64,000 bases of DNA from JAMXLJ01 sp036558745 (GTDB lineage: Bacteria > Actinomycetota > Acidimicrobiia > IMCC26256 > JAMXLJ01), in assembly GCA_036558745.1 (NCBI GenBank), contig DATBEZ010000013.1, positions 1 through 64,000 on the forward strand, in the 5' to 3' direction. The notes beneath the pieces are model-generated. The model was not told the DNA's origin and searched no databases. It saw nothing but the letters and a program-made list of their open reading frames with translations. Shown here one piece after another: positions 49,789 to 57,194 of the stretch. The translations under genes and the position numbers were made by a program. Numbering within the stretch: the stretch's first letter is position 1; the number at the start of each line of letters is the position of its first letter.

Positions 49789-50310
49789 TCAGTACTCGAT
49801 GCCCTTTCGGGCACCGATGCCGTCGTCCATCGCGTGCTTGACCTTCACCATCTCGGTGACGGTGTCGGCGATCGCGACGATCTCGTGGGGCGCGTACCTG
49901 CCGGTCACGACGACGTTGGTGCGCGCCGGCCGGTCGCGCAGCACCGACACGATCTCGTCGACCTCGACCCAGCCGTACTTCACGGTGTAGGTGACCTCGT
50001 CGAGGATCACGAGGTCGTACGCGCCACTTCCGATCTTGTCGGCCGCGACGGACCACGCGTGCCGGCCCTTCGCGGCGGTCTCGTCCAGGTCGGTCGACTC
50101 CCACGTGAAGCCGTCGCCGAGCGTGTGCCACTCGATGCCGAGATGGTCGGCGAGCTTGCGCTCGCCGGCGCGCCACTTCTCGCTCTTCACGAACTGCACC
50201 ACGCACACCGACCAGCCGCGGGCCCACGCCCGGCCCATGACCCCGAACGCGGCCGAGCTCTTGCCCTTGCCGGTGCCGGTGTTGACGAGCAGTCGCGACG
50301 GTTGCGCCAT
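49789..50310 (-). CDS. cobO: Corrinoid adenosyltransferase (CobO/BtuR type)
   Basis: The 173-residue enzyme has the P-loop-like NTGTGKGKSSAAFG, VVQFVKSEKWRAGE, AWSVAADKI, YDLVILDEVTY and NVVVTGRYAP blocks of CobO. It transfers the adenosyl group of ATP to the cobalt of reduced corrinoids. ATG 50310 follows GGAGAACGG. It is the first gene of the leftward operon, with a likely minus-strand -10 (TACCGT, 50346-50341) next to the palindrome. Confidence 0.94.
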   Translation of the reverse strand: MAQPSRLLVNTGTGKGKSSAAFGVMGRAWARGWSVCVVQFVKSEKWRAGERKLADHLGIEWHTLGDGFTWESTDLDETAAKGRHAWSVAADKIGSGAYDLVILDEVTYTVKYGWVEVDEIVSVLRDRPARTNVVVTGRYAPHEIVAIADTVTEMVKVKHAMDDGIGARKGIEY

Positions 50311-50349
50311 CAGCCGTTCTCCGTTCGCCGGGACAGGGCACGGTACCTG

Positions 50350-50374
50350 CGCGTAGGGCACAGTGCCCTACGCG
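50350..50374. promoter_or_regulatory. Perfect 25-bp palindrome in cobO/cobG divergent promoter
   Basis: Arms CGCGTAGGGCAC and GTGCCCTACGCG flank a single A. It overlaps the -35 region of cobG (-10 TAGCGT at 50381) and the upstream region of cobO (-10 TACCGT on the minus strand at 50346-50341), the ideal place for a dimeric repressor. Candidate binder: the ribbon-helix-helix-CobI protein of the same cluster. Confidence 0.75.
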
Positions 50375-50380
50375 AGCGGC

Positions 50381-50386
50381 TAGCGT
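50381..50386 (+). promoter_or_regulatory. -10 box of the cobGHIJ transcript (leaderless)
   Basis: TAGCGT ends 7 bases before ATG 50394, with no Shine-Dalgarno between. Confidence 0.6.
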
Positions 50387-50393
50387 CGCGCCG

Positions 50394-51737
50394 ATGCCTG
50401 GAAGCGCCGGCGTGCATGTCGAGGCCCGGTCCCGCCGGGGCGCGTGCCCCAGCGTGCACGCCCCGTTCGAGGAGCCGGACGGGGCGCTGGCCCGGGTCCG
50501 GCTCCCGGGGGGCCGGCTCGCCCCCGCGTCCGCGGCTGCGCTCGCGGCGGCTGCCGCGCGGGTGGGCGCGGGAGCGGTCGAGCTCACCAACCGGGCCAAC
50601 GTGCAGGTGCGGGGCCTCGCGCCCGCCGCGGTGCCCGACCTGCGCGACGCGCTGATCGGCGGCGGGCTCGTGGCGCGCGACCCACGCGTCGACGAGCGTC
50701 GCAACGTGCTCGCGAGCCCGACCGCCGGTGTCGACCGGTTCGAGCTCGTCGACGTCGGCGCCGCGGTCGCGGCCGTTCTCGAGCGGCTCGCGTCGCCGGC
50801 CGCGCGGGGGATCTCGCCGAAGTTCGGCGTGCTCGTCGACGGAGGCGGCGAGGTCGGCGTACGTGGACGTGTGCACGATCTCGCCCTCGGCGCGCTCCGC
50901 ACCGCGGACGGCGACGTGCGGTTCGAGGTCAGGCTCGCGGACGCGCTTCCGGAGAACGACGCGGCCCGCGAGGTCGCGTGGACGGTCGAGCCTGCGGCGG
51001 TTCCCGACCTGGTCGACGCGGTGCTCGCGGTCTGCGCACCGTACGGACGCGTGACGAATGCGATCGCGTCGCGAGGCAGCGATCGGATCGCAGACGAGAT
51101 TCGTCGCCGGGCCGGTGACGTGTCGACGCGCCGTGACGTCTGCACACGCGCGCCGCGACCACGGCCCGTGGATCCGGTCGGTATCCACGCGCAACGTGAC
51201 GGCGGCCGGGTCTGGGTCGGCGCGCGCGCGGTGCTCGGCCGGCTGGATGTCCCGCAGCTGGCCGCGCTGGCACGCGTCGCGGCGGTGCGCGGCTCCGAGA
51301 TCAGGGTCACGCCGTGGCGGGGCGTCGTGCTCACCGACGTGCGGAGAGAGCACGGCGCGCTCGCCGCGCGCGAGCTGGAGCAGCTCGGCCTCGTGTGCGA
51401 TCCCGGGCACCCGGCGAACGTGGTGGTCGCGTGCGCCGGATCGACGGGGTGTGCCGCCGGGCTCGTCGACGCGCAGCGCGACGCCCGCGCCGTCATCGAC
51501 GCGCTCGCGGTGCTGCCGCGCGCGCGGCGTCCTGCATCCGTTCACGTCTCCGGGTGTGACAAGGGCTGCGCGTGCCCCAGCCCGGCAGAGGTCTCGCTGG
51601 TCGGTACCGGGCCCGACCGCTACGACGTGTTCGTCGACGCTTTCGGAGCGGAGGCGCGCTTCGGCCTGCGCCGGACGGCGGCCGAGATGCTGCGCGACGC
51701 GATCCGGACCGCGCTCGACACGAGGGCACGCGCGTGA
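50394..51737 (+). CDS. cobG: Precorrin-3B synthase
   Basis: The 447-residue protein resembles sirohaem/4Fe-4S sulfite-nitrite reductases: duplicated ferredoxin-like halves, ELTNRANVQVRG, and cluster ligands in CAGSTGC (C-x5-C) and SGCDKGCACP (C-x3-C). CobG uses O2 to hydroxylate C20 before ring contraction, which marks the route as aerobic. The stop overlaps the CobH start (GTGA). Confidence 0.93.
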   Translation: MPGSAGVHVEARSRRGACPSVHAPFEEPDGALARVRLPGGRLAPASAAALAAAAARVGAGAVELTNRANVQVRGLAPAAVPDLRDALIGGGLVARDPRVDERRNVLASPTAGVDRFELVDVGAAVAAVLERLASPAARGISPKFGVLVDGGGEVGVRGRVHDLALGALRTADGDVRFEVRLADALPENDAAREVAWTVEPAAVPDLVDAVLAVCAPYGRVTNAIASRGSDRIADEIRRRAGDVSTRRDVCTRAPRPRPVDPVGIHAQRDGGRVWVGARAVLGRLDVPQLAALARVAAVRGSEIRVTPWRGVVLTDVRREHGALAARELEQLGLVCDPGHPANVVVACAGSTGCAAGLVDAQRDARAVIDALAVLPRARRPASVHVSGCDKGCACPSPAEVSLVGTGPDRYDVFVDAFGAEARFGLRRTAAEMLRDAIRTALDTRARA

Positions 51738-52366
51738 CCGTCGACGGGTACGTGCGCGACGGCAGCGCGATCTATGCGCGCTCGTTCGCCATCATCCGCC
51801 AGGAAGCCGACCTCCGGCGCTTCCCTTCCGACCTCGAACCGGCGGTCGTCCGCATGATCCACGCGTGCGGGATGGTCGACCTGGCCGCCGACGTCGACTT
51901 CGCGCCCGGCGTCGGCACCGCGATCCGCGAGGCCTTGCGCGCGGGCGCGCCGATCTTCACCGACTCCGTGATGCTGGCCGACGGCGTGACCCGGGCCCGC
52001 CTCGCCGCCGGCAACGACGTCTGCTGCACGCTCCGCGCCGACGCCGCCGTCGCCCGGGCCGCCGCGATCGGCACGACGCGCTCGGCTGCCGCGGTCGACG
52101 AATGGGTCGACCGTCTCGACGGGTCGGTCGTGGCGATCGGGAACGCGCCGACCGCGCTGTTCCGCCTCCTCGAGCTGCTCGAGACGCAGCCTGCGAGGCC
52201 GGCCGCGATCATCGGTGTGCCGGTGGGCTTCGTCGGCGCGGCGGAGTCGAAGGTCGCGTTGACGCGCGCGTCGCGCGGCGTGCCGTGGCTCACGGTCCAC
52301 GGTCGCCGGGGCGGCAGCGCGATCGCCGCCGCGGTGGTCAACGCGCTCGCGGCGGAGCCGGAATGA
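51734..52366 (+). CDS. cobH: Precorrin-8X methylmutase
   Basis: The 210-residue CobH moves the C11 methyl to C12, giving hydrogenobyrinate. Blocks seen are SFAIIRQEADLRRFP, RMIHACGMVDLAADV (with the catalytic His), IFTDSVMLADGV, IGNAPTALFRLLEL and GVPVGFVGAAESK. GTG 51734 overlaps the CobG stop, and its own stop overlaps CobI (ATGA). Confidence 0.95.
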   Translation: MTVDGYVRDGSAIYARSFAIIRQEADLRRFPSDLEPAVVRMIHACGMVDLAADVDFAPGVGTAIREALRAGAPIFTDSVMLADGVTRARLAAGNDVCCTLRADAAVARAAAIGTTRSAAAVDEWVDRLDGSVVAIGNAPTALFRLLELLETQPARPAAIIGVPVGFVGAAESKVALTRASRGVPWLTVHGRRGGSAIAAAVVNALAAEPE

Positions 52367-53121
52367 GCACCCGCGAAAGCTCGGGAACGAACCCGGGCCC
52401 GGGCACCTGCTACGGCGTCGGCGTCGGGCCCGGGGATCCCGAGCTGCTGACGCTCAAGGCCGTGCGCGCGCTCGAACGCTCGGCGGCGGTGGCCTACTTC
52501 TGCGCGAAGGGTCGCACGAGCAACGCGCGCCGCGTGGTCGAGCACCATCTTCGCGACGACCACACCCAGCTGGCGCTCGTGTACCCGGTGACGACCGAGC
52601 CGATCGCGCCCGACACCTACGAGACGTTGATCGCGGACTTCTACGACCAGTCCGCGAAACGGGTGGCCGAGCTCCTCGACGCGGGTGCCGACGTGGCGGT
52701 GCTGTGCGAGGGCGACCCGCTGTTCTTCGGTTCGTACATGTACCTCCACGAGCGGCTGCGCGACCGCTATCGCAGCGAGGTGATCCCCGGCGTCTCGTCG
52801 GTCGTCGCCGGCGCGGCCGCGATCGGCACGCCGCTCGCCGCACGCAACGAGGTGTTCACCGTGCTGTCGGGCGTCCTGCCGGTGGGGGAGCTCCATCGGC
52901 GGATCGCGGCGAGCGACGCCGTCGTCGTCATGAAGGTCGGCCGGAACCTCGAGAAGGTGCGCGACGCGGTGATCCGCGCGGGTGCGCTCGAGCGCGCGTC
53001 GTACGTCGAGTGGGCCAGCCTGCCGAACGAGCGGGTCGTCCCACTGGCCGACGCCGAGACGGCGCGCGCGCCGTACTTCTCGATGGTCGTGATCCCGGGC
53101 GTGCGCGCGCAGGTGCGGTGA
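52363..53121 (+). CDS. cobI: Precorrin-2 C20-methyltransferase
   Basis: The 252-residue canonical CobI has GVGVGPGDPELLTLKAVRAL, VLCEGDPLFFGSYMYLHERL, VIPGVSSVVAGAAAIG and MKVGRNLEKVRDA. It methylates C20 of precorrin-2. Its match to the family is closer than that of the ribbon-helix-helix-fused paralogue at 47513. Overlaps: ATGA with CobH, GTGA with CobJ. Confidence 0.95.
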   Translation: MSTRESSGTNPGPGTCYGVGVGPGDPELLTLKAVRALERSAAVAYFCAKGRTSNARRVVEHHLRDDHTQLALVYPVTTEPIAPDTYETLIADFYDQSAKRVAELLDAGADVAVLCEGDPLFFGSYMYLHERLRDRYRSEVIPGVSSVVAGAAAIGTPLAARNEVFTVLSGVLPVGELHRRIAASDAVVVMKVGRNLEKVRDAVIRAGALERASYVEWASLPNERVVPLADAETARAPYFSMVVIPGVRAQVR

Positions 53122-53882
53122 GCGGTCGCCTCGCGGTGGTCGGGCTCGGACCCGGCGCGGCGGCGTGGCGAGCTCCCGAGGCCGTCGAGCGGCTCGCGCG
53201 GGCGAGCGACCTGGTGGGCTACGGGCCGTACCTCGCGATGGTCACCGAAGAGGACTCGCCCGCGGTCCGGCACGAGTTCGACAACCGGGAGGAGGCCCGT
53301 CGGGCCGAGCTCGCGCTCGACCTCGCGGCGGCGGGACGCGACGTCGTCGTGGTGTCGTCGGGTGACCCCGGTGTGTTCGCGATGGCGACCGCGGTCGTCG
53401 AAGCGCTCCACGCGGGTGTGGATCGCTACGCCGGCGTCGACGTCTCGATCGTGCCCGGCATCACCGCAGCATCCGCGGCGGCCGCGCGCATCGGGGCGCC
53501 GCTCGGTCACGACTTCTGCTGCATCTCGCTCTCCGACGTGCTCAAACCGTGGTCGGTCGTCGAGCGGCGGCTGGAAGCGGTCGCGTGCGCAGACCTGGTG
53601 GTCGCGCTCTACAACCCGACCTCACGACACCGGCCCTGGCAGCTCGGCCGCGCGCTCGAGATCCTCGGCGCGCACCGCACGCCGGACACGCCGGTGGTGC
53701 TCGGTCGCGACGTCGGGCGCGACGGCGAATCGACCCGCGTCACGTCGCTCGGGGCGGTCGACGACGGCGACGTCGACATGCGCACGGTCGTGATCGTCGG
53801 CTCCACGACGACCCGCGCCTTCGTCGACGGCCGCGGCCGGACGTGGGTGTACACGCCGCGGACCTATCCCGCCGCGGACTGA
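53118..53882 (+). CDS. cobJ: Precorrin-3B C17-methyltransferase
   Basis: The 254-residue CobJ carries LAVVGLGPGAAAWRAPEA, VVSSGDPGVFAMATAVVEAL, VPGITAASAAAARIGAPLGHDFC and LYNPTSRHRPWQL. It methylates C17 with ring contraction. It is the last gene of the cobGHIJ operon and overlaps CobK by 19 bases tail to tail. Confidence 0.95.
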   Translation: MSGRLAVVGLGPGAAAWRAPEAVERLARASDLVGYGPYLAMVTEEDSPAVRHEFDNREEARRAELALDLAAAGRDVVVVSSGDPGVFAMATAVVEALHAGVDRYAGVDVSIVPGITAASAAAARIGAPLGHDFCCISLSDVLKPWSVVERRLEAVACADLVVALYNPTSRHRPWQLGRALEILGAHRTPDTPVVLGRDVGRDGESTRVTSLGAVDDGDVDMRTVVIVGSTTTRAFVDGRGRTWVYTPRTYPAAD

Positions 53883-54634
53883 ACCTCGTCCGCCCGCGCC
53901 GCGATCCACACGAGCGCATCGCGGGCGTTCGCGGCGCGGGGACCGTCGGGAGCAGGCGGGCGGTCGACCATCACGACCGGGAGCCCGAGGGTGCGGGCGG
54001 CCGTGAGCTTGCCCGCCGCGGCGTCGCCGCCGCTGTTCTTCGTCACGAGCACCTCGACACGGTGCTCGCGCATGAGACGCTCCTCGTCGCGCTCGTCGAA
54101 CGGTCCGCGCGCCAGGACGACCTCCGAGTGGGCGAGCGGCATGGACGCGGGTGGCTCGATCGCGCGCACGAGGAACCACGCGTCCGGGACGCGCGCGAAC
54201 GGCGCGAGCTCCTGGCGTCCGGTCGTGAGGAACACGCGCCGGGAGCCCGTGCGGAGCAGCGCGTCCGCGGCGGCGTCCAGGTCGGTGACGTGCTCCCACC
54301 GGTCGCCGTCGACGGGTGACCACGCTGGCCGGCACACGCGCAGGCGCGCGGTCCCGGTCGTCGCGCACGCGGCTGCCGCGTGGTGCGGCATGTGCGCGGC
54401 GAACGGATGGGTCGCGTCCACGAGCAGATCGACGCGCTCGTGGCGCAGGTGGCGCACGAGGCCGTCGATGCCGCCGAAGCCGCCGACGCGGACCGCGCAC
54501 GGCACCGCTGTGCGCTCGCGGGTCCGGCCCGCGAACGACATGGTCACGTCGAAGCGCGAGCGCCGAGCGAGCTCGCGCGCGAGCGCGGACGCTTCGGTCG
54601 AGCCGCCGAGGAGGAGGACGCGAACCGCGCGCAC
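53864..54634 (-). CDS. cobK: Precorrin-6A reductase
   Basis: The 256-residue CobK begins RVLLLGGSTEASALARELA (NADPH-binding start) and includes LLVDATHPFAAHMPHHAAAA, RVFLTTGRQELAPF and LVTKNSGGDAAAGKLTAAR. It reduces precorrin-6A at C18-C19 with NADPH. GTG 54634 lies 6 bases after a minus-strand TAGGTT, so the mRNA is probably leaderless. Confidence 0.94.
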   Translation of the reverse strand: MRAVRVLLLGGSTEASALARELARRSRFDVTMSFAGRTRERTAVPCAVRVGGFGGIDGLVRHLRHERVDLLVDATHPFAAHMPHHAAAACATTGTARLRVCRPAWSPVDGDRWEHVTDLDAAADALLRTGSRRVFLTTGRQELAPFARVPDAWFLVRAIEPPASMPLAHSEVVLARGPFDERDEERLMREHRVEVLVTKNSGGDAAAGKLTAARTLGLPVVMVDRPPAPDGPRAANARDALVWIAARADEVQSAAG

Positions 54635-54640
54635 GCGGGC

Positions 54641-54646
54641 AACCTA
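54641..54646 (-). promoter_or_regulatory. -10 box of cobK (leaderless)
   Basis: Minus-strand TAGGTT ends 6 bases before GTG 54634. Confidence 0.55.
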
Positions 54647-54680
54647 CCGGCTCGGCATGGCCGCCGGCGGAGGCGCCTGG

Positions 54681-54686
54681 TAGGTT
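54681..54686 (+). promoter_or_regulatory. -10 box of the riboswitch-cobQ transcript
   Basis: TAGGTT directly precedes the cobalamin aptamer and is back to back with the cobK -10 box. Confidence 0.5.
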
Positions 54687-54689
54687 CGG

Positions 54690-54840
54690 CGCCGCACGAA
54701 GGGAAGCCGGTGCGAATCCGGCGCTGTCCCGCAACTGTGACCGGGGAGCGAGCTCCCGCCACCACCGGGTGGTCACGGCCACGGCCTCTCGGGGCTGGAA
54801 GGCCGGGAACGAGCGACGAGCCGGAAGCCAGGATACCTGC
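54690..54840 (+). ncRNA. Cobalamin riboswitch upstream of cobQ
   Basis: GAAGGGAAGCCGGTGCGAAT, then CCGGCGCTGTCCCGCAACTG and the B12 box GAAGCCAGGATACCTGC occur in canonical order. The aptamer ends 36 bases before ATG 54877. It should repress the cobQ/fhuF-like/cobN/chlID operon, i.e. cobalt insertion and late amidation, when cobalamin is present. Confidence 0.95.
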
Positions 54841-54876
54841 GTGCGTCGAGCCGAGACGCTGACGCGGGGGACGTCG

Positions 54877-56436
54877 ATGGAGACCACGGTGACGCCGCCG
54901 GGAGCGTCCCTGCACGGCGTACGCGACGCGGACCCGCTGCGCGGCGCGCTCATGGTGTGTGGCACGACGTCGAACGCGGGCAAGTCCACGCTGGTCGCCG
55001 CGCTGTGTCGCGTGTTCGCCCGTTCGGGTGTCCGTGTCGCGCCGTTCAAGGCACAGAACATGGCGCTCAATTCGGTCGTGACCGTCACCGGCGCGGAGAT
55101 CGGTCGCGCCCAGGAGGTCCAGGCGTTCGCGGCGCGGGTCGAGCCCGAAGCGGCGATGAACCCGGTCCTGCTCAAACCGACGGGGGAGCGCACCAGCCAG
55201 GTGATCGTGATGGGTCGACCCGTGTCTTCGATGACCGCGGCCGAATATCACGCCCACAAGCCGGAGCTGCTCCCGGTCGTGCTCGACGCGCTGGCCGATC
55301 TGCGGTCGCGCTTCGACGTCGTCTTGTGCGAGGGCGCGGGCAGCCCGACCGAGATCAACCTCCTCGACCACGACATCGTCAACCTCCGGGTGGCACGCGA
55401 GGCGGGCATCCCGGCGATCGTGATCGGCGACATCGAGCCCGGCGGTGTGTTCGCGGCGCTCTACGGGACCGTCGCGCTGCTGCCCGACGACCTGCGTGCG
55501 CACGTGCGCGCCTTCGTGATCAACAAGTTCCGAGGCGATCCCGCGCTGCTCTTCGACGGCAGCGCCGAGCTCGAGGCGCGGACCGGGGTCCCGACCCTCG
55601 GCGTGCTGCCCTGGTTCGACGGCGGGGGATTCGACGCCGAGGACTCGCTCGTGCTGGACACGTCGCCGCGTCACACCCTGCCCGAGGCGGCGGGAGACGA
55701 GCTCGACGTCGCGGTGATGCGGTTCCCGCGCCTCTCCAACTTCACCGACCTCGACCCGCTGTGGTGCGAGCCCGGCGTGAGCGTGCGCTTCGTCGCCGAT
55801 GTCGCGTCGCTCGGACGCCCCGACCTCGTCGTGCTCGGCGGGACGAAGGCGACGGTCGACGATCTCGCGTGGTTGCGCGCGCGCGGGCTCGACGAGGCGA
55901 TCGGCCGCACGAGCGCGACCGTGTTGGGGATCTGCGGCGGCTACCAGATGCTCGGGCGCGTCATCGACGACGGCGTCGAGTCGCGTGTCGGACGGGTCGA
56001 CGGACTCGACCTGTTGCCGGTGAGCACCGTGTTCGCCCAGGACAAGGTGACCGAGCGGTGCCACGGACGGGCCCTCCGTCGCGACGTCCACGGCTACCGC
56101 ATCCACCACGGGCGTGTGCGCGTGGAGGGTGGCACGCCGTTCGTGACGGTGCAGCGCGGCGAGCGTGACGACGTCGACGGCGTGCAGAACGGTCGGGTGT
56201 TCGGCACCACGCTGCACGGCATCTTCGAGGACGACGGCTTCCGCCACGCGTTCCTCGACGAGGTCGCGACGGCGCGCGGCAAGCGTTTCGTCGACCGCGG
56301 CATCTCCTTCGCGGCCGGGCGTGAGGCGCGCGTCGACGCCGTCGCCGACCTGGTCGCGTCGCACCTCGACATGGGGGCGATCGTCGACCTCGTCGCGACG
56401 GGCGCGCCTGCAGCGACCGTGAGCCACAGGCGATGA
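54877..56436 (+). CDS. cobQ: Cobyric acid synthase
   Basis: The 519-residue CobQ has a dethiobiotin-synthase-like ATP domain (GTTSNAGKSTLVAALCR; FKAQNMALNS; CEGAGSPTEINL) and a glutamine amidotransferase domain with catalytic Cys in GICGGYQMLG and His in LHGIFEDDGFRHAF. It amidates the b, d, e and g side chains of adenosylcobyrinate a,c-diamide. ATG 54877 follows GGGGGA. The stop overlaps the next gene (ATGA). Confidence 0.95.
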   Translation: METTVTPPGASLHGVRDADPLRGALMVCGTTSNAGKSTLVAALCRVFARSGVRVAPFKAQNMALNSVVTVTGAEIGRAQEVQAFAARVEPEAAMNPVLLKPTGERTSQVIVMGRPVSSMTAAEYHAHKPELLPVVLDALADLRSRFDVVLCEGAGSPTEINLLDHDIVNLRVAREAGIPAIVIGDIEPGGVFAALYGTVALLPDDLRAHVRAFVINKFRGDPALLFDGSAELEARTGVPTLGVLPWFDGGGFDAEDSLVLDTSPRHTLPEAAGDELDVAVMRFPRLSNFTDLDPLWCEPGVSVRFVADVASLGRPDLVVLGGTKATVDDLAWLRARGLDEAIGRTSATVLGICGGYQMLGRVIDDGVESRVGRVDGLDLLPVSTVFAQDKVTERCHGRALRRDVHGYRIHHGRVRVEGGTPFVTVQRGERDDVDGVQNGRVFGTTLHGIFEDDGFRHAFLDEVATARGKRFVDRGISFAAGREARVDAVADLVASHLDMGAIVDLVATGAPAATVSHRR

Positions 56437-57194
56437 CGACCGTCGCCGACGTCGCCGCCGAGGTCTCCCGGTGCGTGTCGTACCTGCGCGCCTCGACCGC
56501 GATCACGGGTGACGACTGGGTGCGGTGCGACGCGATCGTCGACGATCGCGACGTGCTGACCCGGGTCGTGGAGGGGACGCGGCAGGGCTTCGGGACCGAC
56601 GACGTCGCGGTCGCAGCCTCGCTGTTCGTGCAGGCGTACGCGTTCCGGGTCGCCGGTGTCGCGCTCGCGGCCTACGGGCTGGGGCTCGCGGTTCCCGACG
56701 TCGCACCGGCCGCGACGGCCGTCCGTCTCGACAAGCCGCGTCCCTCCGCCGTCGCGTACCTGCGACCCGGCGTGTCCGACGTCGACGCGGTCGCGCTCGT
56801 CGCGGCCCTCGTCGACGGGCATCTGCGTCCCTTCGTCGACGCGGTGCACGGCGCGTTCCGGGTCGGTGAGCGACTCCTGTGGGGCAACGTGGCCTCGTCG
56901 TGCGCGACCGCGTTCCGCGCCCTCGAATCGAGCGACGCCGTGGCCGATCCGGGCGACGTCCGGGCGCGCGCGGCAGCGTTCGTCGACGCGGCGGGCGACG
57001 TGTTCGCAGGGCTCGGTCGGTTCACGACCGTGACGGTCGACGACCGCGAAGGCTGGTACTGGGATCGCACGAGCTGCTGCCTGTGGTACCAGACGTCGGG
57101 CGGATCGCTCTGCGACAACTGCAGCCTCCTGGAGCGCGACGAGCTCCACCGGCGGCGCGTCGCCGAGCTCACGGAAGCCGGGAGTCCGGCGTGA
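56433..57194 (+). CDS. FhuF-like 2Fe-2S reductase in cobalamin operon
   Basis: The 253-residue protein ends with the FhuF C-terminal cluster motif TSCCLWYQTSGGSLCDNC (C-C-x10-C-x2-C), which binds an unusual 2Fe-2S centre. FhuF reduces ferric siderophores. Here the gene is wedged between cobQ and cobN with 4-base overlaps on both sides, so reduction of cobalt or a corrinoid is more likely. No cobR-type reductase is visible in the cluster, so this is a candidate for that step; the assignment is inference. Confidence 0.8.
   Translation: MTTVADVAAEVSRCVSYLRASTAITGDDWVRCDAIVDDRDVLTRVVEGTRQGFGTDDVAVAASLFVQAYAFRVAGVALAAYGLGLAVPDVAPAATAVRLDKPRPSAVAYLRPGVSDVDAVALVAALVDGHLRPFVDAVHGAFRVGERLLWGNVASSCATAFRALESSDAVADPGDVRARAAAFVDAAGDVFAGLGRFTTVTVDDREGWYWDRTSCCLWYQTSGGSLCDNCSLLERDELHRRRVAELTEAGSPA

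Noticed and set aside
53622..55193. 523-residue minus-strand frame over cobK and the cobQ riboswitch
   Set aside because: Overlaps the plus-strand aptamer and cobJ/cobQ; no motif.
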